Positions 53,161 to 64,000 of a stretch of 64,000 nucleotides of DNA are shown in pieces (position 1 is the first letter of the stretch; each line of letters opens with the position of its first letter). A program made the position numbers and the translations under genes. Below the pieces are notes generated by a model. That model was given only the letters and a program-made list of their open reading frames with translations. It did not search any database and was not told where the DNA came from. This DNA is from Tanytarsus gracilentus (lineage: Eukaryota > Arthropoda > Insecta > Diptera > Chironomidae), in contig JAXRKN010000039.1 in NCBI GenBank assembly GCA_038502055.1, positions 1 to 64,000 of the forward strand, in the 5' to 3' direction.

Positions 53161-55930
53161 TGGTAGCGAAGCTATAATGTGTTAATTTTGAAAAATTATT
53201 AAAAAGAAAAGCAGTCTTTTTCATTGTTGCCAATTTTTTTCATAATCTTTTTTATTTTGTTGTTTTCGACAGTTGAAAAATGTTTTATATATAATTTTAA
53301 AGTTGCAGTGCTGAAAAAATATGTATTTCGACAGCGATTAATTCAAAATTTCTTTATCGTTTGAATTTCAAGACGAACGGTTTTATTTTCAACTTCATTA
53401 ATCACGAATTGCGGTTATCGCGTGAAATCGTCCAATTTTCGTTAATTTCATTCAGTACGTCTGAATATTTAAAAAATATCACTCAATTTGCCACTCGATT
53501 TATTCTTGGAACCACCGAAAAAAATTTTCATTAGACTTAAAAAATAATTCCTCTTCCTCATAGTTCTGCTTTTAATGCCTATTCATTTTTCATTTTTTTT
53601 CACTCAATAAAATTGTTTTTTTGATGATTAAATAACATCCTCAATCAGAATATGTGATGTCCTTTTCGAATAAATTTCTTCAATCACAAAAGGCCTTAAC
53701 AACCATACATTTATCATATATGATATATTTGTGGATGAAAAAATTTCATAGGGTGTTAAATGTTGAAATGAACTATATTGGTGGTGAGCAGTTAACACAG
53801 AACATTTTATAGCTTACATGACGCTTTCTATTCCCGACTGTATGCACATTACATATTATTACTATGCTCTGGATATAGAGTGAAAATTATTATTGATGTT
53901 TGCATGAATCGGCATAAAATTCCTCCTATGTACTATATTCATTTGTATGTGTACATAGATGGAATGTTTGTTTCTGACTTTTATGTGCTCTAATATATCC
54001 TTCCTTCCTATCAACATAGAGAATCATTGTATTTATGAAAAAACGCATTCTAAGGAAAAAAAGTGAATTGTGAGAAGAAAACTTTGCAAAGTTTTCATGA
54101 AAGGCACAACAACTTTGAGGAGCATATTGCAAAGTTTTATAAGGGTAATCTTGTGGCTTTCTTCAACTTCTGCACACAAGAAGACACATAATTGCACGCT
54201 CAACATGATATAGCATACAACCCACAAATTTCCTTACTATTTTCGTAATTATTTTTCTTAATTATTTTTTAAAAATTATTTTAAATAATTACTAAAATAA
54301 TATGTAAAAAATAATTAAATCTATTCCACAATTGAGATTATAATAAAGCCCTTTTCTTCTGATGTATCCCTTTTGAAAGGTTCATGAGAGGTTCATGAAC
54401 AAGTTCATGTTGCAATTTACTTCTAAAAGTACAAGCAAAATATATTTCAAAGTTTCGAAACTTTTTGCTTTGAAAGAGAATCTTTTTTGGGGAATTGTGT
54501 CTGCACTCTAAGACGTTGCAAATGTAATTATAAGCCAACCGCAACGATTCTTTGTGAATGCTCACATCACACTATAATTACTTTTCTCATATCAGGCTGG
54601 CAATTGAGGTTTGAAAAAAGTTTTTAAACAAGAACAATCTAATAGACTTTATTAGGTACGCCTTCTTAAAACAACATTCAAGTTTCAAAAACCTTATTGT
54701 GATGTATATTTTTTCATGTTCCCATCTGAATGAATGAATTTAATCAATGTTATCTTTTTTTTCTCAAAAGTTTATGCATATTCACATGCAGAGGTGAATT
54801 TAGCATACGAAAAACTTCTTCAAGAAGATGTTCATACTTTACATCATAAAAAACTCAACAACAACAATAGTAGAAAGTAAAATTTTCCAAACAATTTATT
54901 ATACATGCAATTTTGCATCTATGCACAAAACTTTTGCACAAATTGCTTTATGAACTGCAAGAGAAAAGTTTTTGTTACATACATGTATGTGTGTATGTGT
55001 GATTAAATTTGAATAATGTTGCAGAATACTAAAGTTCATTATTTATTTTTTAGACAGCCCTCATGGCATCAACTTGATGTTAATATATGAGCTTCAAAGA
55101 ACGAACAAACCACTTGTTAAATTCTCTATTATAATTAATTAACTTTGATTTTAAACGAAGTGACATATTTTCGAAAATCCTCGAAAATTTTAAAGTCGGA
55201 AGCGTTGAGATTAAATCTCAGCTTATTTTTTTCTAAAATTTTCCCTCAAGTCTAAACCAAAGTCGTAAAACTTCTATAATTTAAAAGAAAAAGAGAATGC
55301 AAACAAGAAGAACGAAGAATTGTAACTGTTCTCTTTATTTATTAAGCAATAACCAAGCTTATCTTATCGCTTCACGCTTTAATGTCTCTTTTGTCGACAG
55401 CGAAATGCGAATTGCGACTTTGTGCCTCAGGAACTGTTCTCATACCTTTATTTTTTCACTAAGGTTTTTTCAAAGTGGAAAAAAGTTAAAAGGGACATAA
55501 TTCTTCCCTGGACTGTAAATCATGATCGTCATGATGATGAAAACAAGATTTCACTTCATTATTTTTCCTTTCGTCATTTCATCTACCTTTACTCACTGTC
55601 CTTCCAAATGAATGAATCGTATTGTGCTCGGATTTAATTACTCTGTCTCATTTGTGAATGACATAACGACAGTCGAATGAGATTTTTTATGAATGAGGTT
55701 GAAGTTGTACAAAAAGTTACGTGCATATTGGCAAACAAAAAAATAATAATAAAAGATGGTGATGAGTTGACAATGACGAGGAGTTGGAGAGATAATCCTA
55801 TTTATCGTCAAATCCCTTCACAAGCCGACACAAATGCCAACGAACTTTATTAATTGAATTATATTGAAGGAAATGATTTTGGTGCGAGAGTCAACGAGCG
55901 AATTGCCGAGCCGGATTAAGCTTTATATAT

Positions 55931-55955
55931 GCGTGTGTGTGTGTATGTGTGTGTG
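55931..55955. repeat. (GT)n microsatellite
   Basis: A GT run with one A interruption. Confidence 0.9.
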
Positions 55956-57692
55956 AAGCACATTTGGCTTGTTGGTGAATAAAGAAGTTAATATGGCTTC
56001 AAATTGATATTGACATGAGTGACACAAGACAAAGCAGTGATAAGGATAATAATGTATGTGAAATATTATAATCAAACGCTCATTCTTCAAAGCTCATACT
56101 TGTATTACATAAGAAAAATTCATAAAGTTTCACAAACATTAGTACTAAACATATTTACGAGAAAATAAAATCAATTAATGTCAACAAGAAATGTACATGA
56201 GACTATTCCTGACAATTTCATTTCATATCTGAAGGCTAAATTTATTAAGGAATATTGCATTAAATGTTGATGTTGTTGTTTACAGCATACTAAATTTCAC
56301 ATATATTTGAAGTGCTTTTGAATGTAAAGAGCTCAAAATTTGATTGCTTTCGAAACTCTTTGGAATTCATGCAAGTGACTTTTGAATTTTAAATAACTTT
56401 TTGTTTGCAATTAGTATGAGGAATTTAAAAACAATTTATCCAATAATTCAGGGTTTAAAAAATTAACAAAATTAGAGAAAATCCAAAAAATTGCTTGTAA
56501 CATGTTAATTTTTCAAATGATGGTGAACCCATAAACTCGAATGTACAAGTCGATAGAAATTAATTTTTAAATTGTATAAGCGACAAGTGTGCTGCTTCTG
56601 TACAGCGGTAGAATCACTAAAATTCATTATACTCGCCCATTTAGGTATAATTGACAGTTTTATTAATTTTCACCGCTGGAACAATGAGTGACGTTGCTGT
56701 CAAAAATTAAATAAATTAGCCGAAATTTAATAGCGGATGGTCGTTAGGAAGTTTTCGCATGAAATCTTCCTCATCAATTTTGATAGCATCCTATCGCATA
56801 ATGGAAATTTGAGCTCTATTTTATCTCCTTTAGTCCGCGAAAATTTTGCCATTCCTTTGAATACCAAAATATTTTTAAGTGCGCGAGTATATTTCCAGTA
56901 TACTAAAAGTAAATCGATTATGATTGATTCTTGTGAAACTCCTACTTCAAAGCCTACACATTACCAATGCTGATGCGTCATGGCTACCATCCATATTTCT
57001 TCTTTATTACTTCCTCAGGTTGCCACGTAACAATTTTTTTGAGTAATTATAGATGATAATAATATAATGTGTACTGAAGAGTTTCAGAAAGCTTTAGGGC
57101 TATTTCACTTCTTTTGATGTAGATAAACTTTTCTTATTTCCCTCATTTTGCTCTTCCTCTTTAAATCTTACTTTGCAAGGGCAAGGGTATGTCTTGATTG
57201 TGTAACATTCATAAGCCTTCTTCAGTTCTTTTCCAGTAAGTGGGTGTGCACATATCGGATCTTTCAATAATTTAAATGGATTTTTTTCTTTTTAAAAATG
57301 GGCAAAAGACGAAAGTTTTGAAAAGTAGCAAAGAAAACTCATTAAAGAGTCATTATGGTTGGAAAAACAAAAGGTTCACTTTCGTGCCTTTGTCGTCGGC
57401 ATCCTATCATGTTGCGGAACTAAAAAATTCAAGGATCTTTTCTCTAACAATTTAAAAAACAGAAATATGGAATGAAATTAAAAAATGATTTAGAAATGAA
57501 AAATTCATCAACATTTCACCATAAAAGGTCAGCATTTTTTTAAATAATTATTTTTTTACAATTTATTTGAGTATCTAAAAACAAGTCGTCACATTTTTTC
57601 AATTTTATGTGAGTCATCCTTATCATAAACAAAGAGGCTGTATGTTGTATGTCCGTAAGGCTCTTATTGAAATTAAAAATCCAATTGGAATT

Positions 57693-57761
57693 AAAAAAAA
57701 TTAAATTATAGAGTGATGAATGTAACTAGAATGTAACATACATTTAAATTACGGGCGGCTT
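57693..57761 (-). repeat. Dispersed repeat, copy 2 (inverted relative to 42999-43054)
   Basis: The reverse complement matches copy 1 over its full core, except that GAATGTAAC is present twice at an 11-bp period here and once in copy 1. Past its GC-rich end, GGCGGCTTCCGGGCTTAAACCGCC can fold into a hairpin with a GGCGG/CCGCC stem (57754-57777), a feature seen at the ends of some transposons. It lies just upstream of the DHRS7-like gene. Confidence 0.75.
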
Positions 57762-57948
57762 CCGGGCTTAAACCGCCTAGTGATAATAATAATTTTTTTG
57801 TAATCACAAAGTATTGAAAACACAAACAAACAATTCTTATCAGCGCCAAAAAATATTTTTTATTCATTTTATTTTCAGTTTCGGCTGTTCACTTTGCCGA
57901 GCACACATTAAGTGTAAAAATTTAATTAATTTATTCATTGCTTAAACT

Positions 57949-59081
57949 ATGGTGGGATTATTTGAATTTGTTGGTTTTTTAGTTGTGTTTTATTACTTAA
58001 TTCAAATAATTTTGTGGATAGTTCTTGACTGTGACATTCAGTTGTATTTTGCTTCGTTTTGGGGAAAACCTTTGAGTAAGGCAATTGAAAACCATTTATT
58101 TTGATTTATAAAAACTTTTAAACATACGCAGCAAGTCTACAAGGCAAAGTATTTTGGATCACTGGAGCAAGCTCCGGAATTGGAAGAGAGTTGGCTAAAG
58201 TTCTTGCACGAGAGGGAGCTAGACTCGCTTTAAGTGCAAGAAATGCTGATAAACTTGAAGCGACAAAAAAAGAATGTTTGGCACTCTCTAATGAAAAATT
58301 AGGGAAAAATGACATTTTGGTTCTACCGCTCGATCTTTTGGATTTTTCAAAGCATCAAACTGCGTTTGACCATGTAATTTCTCATTTTGGAGATGTCTTT
58401 TGTTTGGTTAATAATGCAGGTCGATCTCAACGCGCAGAATGGAATAAAATTGATATCAATGTCGATAGAGAATTATTTGAGCTAGATGTGTTTTCTGTTG
58501 TTCATCTCTCACGTTTGGCTGTCTCCTACTTTGAGCAGAACAGTATAAATGGTCAATTAGCTATCACTAGTTCGACTGCTGGATTAATAGGTGCTCCTGA
58601 TTCTGGCTCTTATACCGGAGCAAAACATGCGTTACATGTAACAATTTTTAAATAATTATAATTTCACTTAAGATCTAAGAGTTTGATTTTAGGGTTACTT
58701 TGAGTCATTGAGGACTGAAAAGCCTCATATTAATGTCAACATTTATTGTCCTGGCCCAACTTTTAGTAATTTCCTGTCTGAAGCATTTACCGAAACACCA
58801 GGCATTAAACATAACAAACCAGTTCAGCCAACTGATAAGAGAATGACAACAGAGCGGTGTGCATATCTTTATGCTGTTGCTTTAGCTAATAATCTGGGCG
58901 TGTCGTGGTCAGGAATATTTCCCATCAATCTGATTGCTTATATCGGTTGTTATTATCCAAACGTGAAAAAATTGTAAGAATTTTACTGTAGTGAATATTT
59001 TTTGATAATACATAATTTCTTAATTTTAGGTTATTATCGATGAATATCAAGAAAAATTTGAATCGAGTAAGAGACTCTTAA
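57949..59081 (+). CDS. DHRS7-like short-chain dehydrogenase/reductase, four exons, complete
   Basis: An NAD(P)-dependent oxidoreductase of the classical SDR fold, closest by layout to DHRS7 (membrane-associated, retinoid/steroid-type carbonyl substrates in vertebrates; substrate here unknown). Exons are 57949-58075, 58132-58637, 58693-58973 and 59030-59081. All introns are GT-AG with phases 1, 0 and 2, giving 321 aa, near the ~340 of the family. Residues ~3-33 form a hydrophobic N-terminal anchor. TGASSGIG at 53-60 is the cofactor-binding motif and NNAG is at 136-139. The catalytic set is Ser190 (in ITSSTAG), Tyr203 and Lys207 (YTGAK). CPGP follows where the SDR PG motif is expected. For the second exon, the CAG|CAAGTC acceptor was chosen because the alternative AG four bases later breaks the frame. 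Nothing is broken or missing. It converges with the CRAL-TRIO gene downstream. Confidence 0.92.
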
Positions 59082-59118
59082 ACTCAAAATTTATAAAATG
59101 TTTGAAACAAATATATGT

Positions 59119-59124
59119 ATTAAA
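59119..59124 (+). terminator. Candidate poly(A) signal ATTAAA of the DHRS7-like gene
   Basis: The common variant ATTAAA lies 38 bp past the stop codon, followed by T-rich sequence. Confidence 0.4.
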
Positions 59125-60070
59125 TCTTGAAAAAAATTATTTTAATATTTTTAATTGAAATTTTTAAATTTTTCTTAATTTTTTTTTTATTTTTTTTTTC
59201 TATTTATTTTAATTTATTGTTATTTATTAAATTTTTTTTTGCTAATTTATTAATTTTAAAATTAAAATTTTAAAAATTTTTGTATTTTTATTTTTTTGTT
59301 TTATTAGTTTTTTATTTTTTTTTTTTATTTGGTGTTATTTCCGCTTTAGACCTTATTTATTGTTTTTTTATTTTTGCTCTTGTTTTTTGTTGTAGATTTA
59401 GTTTTTATGTGTAAAATTATTTTTATTGCGATGTGGATTGACGTTGTGTCTAGTATCGTATGGTAGTAATTTTTTTTTTCTTGTAAACGTTTTTGGTGTT
59501 CTGGTTTATTTAAATTTAAAATGTTGTTATTAAAATTTATTTTAAATATTTTTGTTTGAAGTTTTGTTTTTTAGTTTTCCGGTGTTTGTTTTTCTTTTCA
59601 TAAAATTAAATAAATATTTCTGTTTTTTCTCTTTTTTTTTCTTTTTTTTCTTTCAATTTATTCTTCAAGTATGCTCAAAATATTCTTTGCTATTTTCTTT
59701 GATATAAAGATAAAATTTTCATTTATTTTTTATGTCAATTTTGCTTAGGGCTTAAGGGAATGTTAAATTTTGCTAAATTTTTTGCTAAATTTGTATAAAT
59801 TGATAAAGATAAATTTCTAATTTTGAACTTTTTTGACATCAATTTAGCTCAAATTTTGATGTCTTTGAATCAAGTAAAATAGAGTAAAATGTTCATTTGC
59901 TCATTTTTTGCTAATTTGTTAGAAATGTGTTAAATTCGTTTTTTTCTCAACCTTTTAAATTTTGGCTTTTTTGTGCTCAAATTGATATAAAAAAGTGCTC
60001 AAATTTATTTTTGACAGAAATAAGAGCAGGTTATGATATCAATTTTAGCTCAATTTGAGCTATTTTGTTT
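59125..60070. repeat. Strand-asymmetric T-rich low-complexity block
   Basis: For roughly 900 bp the plus strand is dominated by T. The first half is T/A runs with little C. From about 59750 there are irregular repeats of words such as GCTAAATTT, GCTCAAATT and GATATCAATTT. No coding signal is seen. The block occupies the gap after the DHRS7-like gene. Confidence 0.75.
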
Positions 60071-61677
60071 TGTGGGTGAAATAAGCTTATAAAATATTAA
60101 TTTTACGTAGTTGAAAAATTTCAAGCAAAGAAAATTATTTATGTGAATCTAGCATGTCGCTATGACGATAGAAAAATTTGTAAGTAAATTTTGTTGTCAG
60201 TCTCGGTTCCCTCATGAATATAATGCTGAAATTTATGAGAAATTTTTTTAGCTCGGAATTATGCTTTATGTTATATTGATGTGCCATATTTTTTATGACT
60301 TGGTTATACCTTCCATGAGCAACAAAAGCATGGAAGCAGTACATTGTAAATTAGCAAGTTCATATTGCGAACAATGTGCATGATGATAAAAATATGTCGA
60401 ATACATCGCTGTCGTTGTAGAGTTGAGTTTGGGAAATTAGGAGAAAAAGGAGTGACTTTCATGAATGCTTAAATCATTAATTAGTGGAGCTGCTCTAGTC
60501 CAGAATTATTTTCTCAATTATTTTTAAAGGCATTATTTTTGAAAAAAATAAGAAATAATTAGAAAAATAATTTTAAAAATATTTCCAGTAATACACTGCA
60601 CATATGCTCACTCGGAACTAAATAATCTAATTAGCCATGTGAAAAGTGTTCGTGCGTGCATTTCAAGGTCGTGGTTGTTTCCTCTCATTTCGTGAATCTC
60701 TACGTAAATTATTTCGATGGTAATCAAAAATCGATGTTATTTTATTATATGCGTACACTCATGTGATATTTGAACGATAGTTGTCAAATAAATCAGCAGG
60801 GTTGAGGGTAAAGTTAATTAATTACGAATAAAATTAATAGTAAATTAATGAGCTTTTGACACTTATTCAATATATGTTTCAATATGGGTATGTTTTCGGC
60901 ACGCAGTAATGCTTAAAATATGGGTTGGGTTATGATGCAAAACTTTGGAAGCAAGGGCTTACGTAAAGAAACGAACGCACACGTGCTCTCAAATCTCTTG
61001 CGATGTGGAAGCTTCAAAATTGATAAATTCAATACGATGTTTATTCAAAAATATCTCTATGACGATTTTTCGAGATAATTTTAAATGAAATATTTTTTGT
61101 GCACGTGTAAAATCGATATAAGCTTGAGTTATATTATTTTTTCTTCACATTTTCAAACGTATGGAGGTTTCCATGTTCTCCCTCGCTATCTCTTCAAAAT
61201 CAATTACACAATTCACCGAATTGTGAAAGGAAACATTAGATTCAATTGAAAAGAAGAATGACAATGGAGACAATGAAATGAAAATTTAATAATATACACA
61301 CTAACAGGAGAAAGTGTGACTATTATCTTTATTCTTTTAACATTGCGCAAAAGTTGTAAAGAATATATTTCTAAAAGCTTTAAGACCAAAGCTTGAGTTG
61401 TAAATAGTTGGTCAAAAATTGCTTTTTTTAGGTTAGCTAAATTTTATTAAATTATTAGTTTTTGTCTTGGATAAATTTTTAATAATGTCTTCGTCACAAA
61501 AATTTTTAGGCCATCAAAATGACCATATTTGTTTAGATTCGAAAATGATATACGATGAAAAAAACCAGTTTGAAAAAGCGTGGTAATTTAAACTTTAGTA
61601 TCTTTTCCGTTCGATGTGTTTTTCATATATGTCCGATTTAAAATCTCTTGAAATTTGAGTTTTTGCTTGTTATATTA
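60071..61677. other. Intergenic gap between convergent genes
   Basis: AT-rich, no gene seen. It would hold the 3' end of the CRAL-TRIO transcript. No convincing poly(A) signal close to that stop codon was picked out. Confidence 0.5.
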
Positions 61678-63096
61678 CTATTGAGACTGATTTGAGCTTT
61701 GTGTTAAGCCACTAACGGATGTCCAGTGTTGCACGGCATCGTTCATTTTTTTCAGTACATCTTTGTCTACCACATTATACCCGGCGTAGTTCATAACTAA
61801 AGTAAAAAGTTTAAATAAGGAAATTTATCTAAAAATTTTGAATTACTTTCGAATTGATAGTTAAACAACTTCAACAAATCAATAATTAATTTTCCGTCTG
61901 CGTCTTTAATTGGTAGTTTGCCGCCATAGTGTTTGGGTAAGCATTCTTTTCCAAGTGCATCAGTTAGCATTACCCAATTTGTCCCGATAAAATGGATCTA
62001 TAAAATTAATTTAAAAATAAATTAATGGAGAAAATGATTCAAAAATAGTTTTTCTTACGCGTTTTCTTAGCTTTGTTTGAATAAATGGTTTGAGTACTTT
62101 GAAAAGCATACTAAATGCAGTAGAAGTGTTGACAAAATAGAGACTCTTAATACGCAAGGGTATGGCCTCTTGCAACCACTCCAGCATCATTGCAGCAAAC
62201 ATTGGCGTAAAATGGAATATTTGATTTAAAGAAAGACCTAAAATAAAGTTTTAAAAGATGAATGACGAATTGTTAAATTTACCTTCATAATCGACTATAA
62301 CAGAAACGCCATTTATCTAAAAATAAAATATAATAAATTTCTTCATCTTTTCCCTTAAAAAAGTAAAACAACACACTTGTGACATTGGCTCAAACATTGC
62401 AGCTTGTAAAGAAATTTGCATTGCACGAAAAATATCATTGGTTGATACTCGAGATGGATTCCAATGTTCTAAGAATGAAGAGAGTAAAAGTTATAGTAAA
62501 AAAATATAAAATAGAAATTTACTCACTTCCAAAATGAACTTTTAAAATTCGTCTTCCTTCTTTATCCCTTAGAGGATAATATTTCAATAATCCATCCTCA
62601 AAAACTGTCCTAACCGACTCTGGCGATAGATTGTCGCAAACTTTTTTGTATTTAACTTTAAATTTAAAATACTTTTGCAAACGTTCAAAAGAACTTTCAG
62701 CATAAAATTTGCACGGCCTCAAATAAGGAATTATGAAAGAATCCTCTATTGGAAAAACTAGATCTTCTTCTTCTAAAATAAATTTTTTGATATTAGATTG
62801 AGACGAAAATATTAAAAGAACACGATGTGTATTAACGGAAACATGTTTTGAATTTTGACAAAATATTTTGACTTTGCTAAAAAAGTATAATATAAGTAAA
62901 AATTCAAACCTATACCTTTTAACAGTTTTTTCATTTCATCTAATGCACTATGTTTAATTTCTTCAGTTTCCCGTAATTCATTTTTTGCCTTTTCTTTGTA
63001 TTTTTCTTCTCGGATTTCTTCATATTCTAAGCGAATTTTGTAATTACAACCTAAGTCAATGTATGGTAGATCATTTTCATCGAATTTTATAGACAT
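61678..63096 (-). CDS. CRAL-TRIO domain lipid-transfer protein, seven exons, complete
   Basis: A member of the alpha-tocopherol-transfer-protein/CRALBP/clavesin-type family, which binds hydrophobic ligands (vitamin E, retinoids, phosphoinositides in known members) and moves them between membranes; the ligand here is unknown. Minus-strand exons are 63096-62916, 62772-62527, 62468-62377, 62316-62283, 62237-62059, 61997-61847 and 61796-61678. All six introns are GT-AG with matching phases (1,1,0,1,0,1), giving 333 aa. The N-terminal ~100 residues are charged and helical, with CKFYAESSFERLQKYF typical of the CRAL_TRIO_N region. The lipid-binding core runs from about residue 130 to 285. It includes VSVIVDYEGLSLNQ, then PLRIKSLYFVNT, then KECLPKHYGG near the end of the domain. 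The fourth exon is only 34 nt. No residue or frame defect is visible. Confidence 0.93.
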
Positions 63097-64000
63097 TTTT
63101 TAGTTTTATTGATTACTTCTTATTTCTCCAACAAGCAAATGCAGACTGAATTGAGGTGTTTTGAAAGCACGCTGAGAAAAAAACAAGTTTTTTGTTAAAG
63201 GGCGTTTTTTTATTCGTCACATTTCAGGTGTTTAATTTGCATTTTTTGTTTCAACCTTTGATTGTTGTTGGGCTTTAAAAATCTTTTGTGAGTTTATCTA
63301 CTTAAAAGCACAAGAAAGCAACACATTTTTGAGACACATTAAAAAATTTCGTGTATCTAAAATTTAGATTTTTACATTTTTTTCGTAACGTAGACTTAAA
63401 AAACTTTTATTTTAATGCTCTTTAATCATGCTTAAATTTCTTTTGAAAAATCATCCCTACTTAGTTGTATTCTCATTAACTTTCAGTTCACATCTCTATA
63501 AAAAGAAAAGTTGAGGTTGTACCGTATAAGCTCATTTCTTTTCATTCTTTTCTCATCCTTCACTATTCAACACGCTTTTTCTTCGAGCACAATTCAGGTG
63601 AAAACTTTTCAGTCCCTTGCACTCTTCATCATCATTGTCGTTGTCTTCGCTTGACATTGATAAAAAGAATGGAAAAACGGGATAAAGATAGAAAAAGTTG
63701 TTGGTGGTGCTCACACGACAATTGTCGTTCTCACCTTTTGTTGTAGCAACTTTTTTTTGCGAGGGAATGATGAAGTGTATTGTTAACTATAGAAATGAAA
63801 AATCTCTCTTATCCATTCCACATCATGTCATATTACAAGCCATCCTACAAAAAGTTAGCTCCACATAAAGTTCAGATTCATCGAATGAGCTTGGGAGCAC
63901 AATGTAATCCTAGCATTTCTTTTCCGTTCAATAATCCTATGTAAGCATGAGGCACTTCAATTTTATCATTGTACTGTGTTCAACTTCAATGGTTTTTAAA
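63097..64000. other. Upstream flank of the CRAL-TRIO gene, with a possible plus-strand promoter
   Basis: No coding sequence is seen. It should contain the promoter of the minus-strand CRAL-TRIO gene. On the plus strand, TATAAAAAG at 63497-63505 is followed about 95 bp later by a donor-like CAG|GTGAAA at 63597-63598. That layout would suit a noncoding first exon of a gene to the right, but it is only a motif-based guess. Confidence 0.4.
63497..63505 (+). promoter_or_regulatory. TATA-box-like motif
   Basis: TATAAAAAG is a good match to a TATA box. No strong initiator is seen 25-30 bp downstream and no downstream exon can be confirmed within the window. Confidence 0.25.

Larger units (their letters stand above)
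46476..57692. other. Long gene-poor AT-rich region
   Basis: About 11 kb with no exon chain I can support on either strand. It contains microsatellites at 50421 and 55931, an A/T low-complexity block near 53000-53160 and many short accidental frames. It could be intergenic or intronic to an unseen gene. Confidence 0.6.

Noticed and set aside
58131..58136. Alternative acceptor four bases downstream (CAAG|TCT) for DHRS7-like exon 2
   Set aside because: It would shift the frame and destroy the LQGKVFWITGASSGIG start of the cofactor-binding domain.
57949..63096. Functional lipid-metabolism gene cluster
   Set aside because: The genes are separate, oppositely oriented and spread over tens of kilobases. 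Shared lipid-related roles could easily be coincidence.

Overview
The window looks like nuclear DNA of an insect, most likely a nematoceran dipteran, although the species cannot be fixed from sequence alone. It is AT-rich, its introns are short (57-65 nt in the first gene, mostly under 100 nt in the others) with GT-AG ends, and its three recognisable genes are animal families: a brummer/ATGL-type patatin lipase, a DHRS7-type short-chain dehydrogenase and a CRAL-TRIO lipid-transfer protein. No CRISPR array, operon, rRNA or tRNA is visible.

Layout. Bases 1-15814 are the right-hand end of a large tandem satellite array of about 85 near-identical 184-186 bp units (roughly 78% AT); the array runs off the left edge. 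Each unit carries two small dyads, and a diagnostic A/G site splits the array into a left 'A' block and a right 'G' block. A three-exon gene for an uncharacterised 245-aa protein with a possible C-terminal zinc-binding motif starts only 175 bp after the last satellite base. From about 16.9 to 35.7 kb there is no supportable gene. This stretch holds microsatellites, a short dispersed repeat and, at 26.8-27.8 kb, a TIR-flanked element containing a 129-bp tandem repeat whose period preserves an open reading frame.

The minus strand of 35.8-41.5 kb carries a brummer-like lipase gene in at least seven exons. Five exons are well conserved, but three splice junctions do not join in frame, the second exon has two internal length changes, and the first exon has lost the expected start codon and a core glycine. 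It is either a recent pseudogene or a mis-assembled gene. From 41.5 to 57.9 kb the DNA is again gene-poor, with a decayed element ORF resembling FP-domain/ORF1-type proteins at 45.8-46.5 kb and several dispersed repeats. At the right end, a complete four-exon DHRS7-like gene (plus strand) converges with a complete seven-exon CRAL-TRIO gene (minus strand). Both splice perfectly in frame, which makes pervasive assembly error a weaker explanation for the brummer defects.

The three recognisable genes all act on lipids or small hydrophobic molecules (triglyceride lipolysis, retinoid/steroid-type redox, lipid-ligand transfer), but they lie 16 kb or more apart or convergently, so no functional cluster is claimed.
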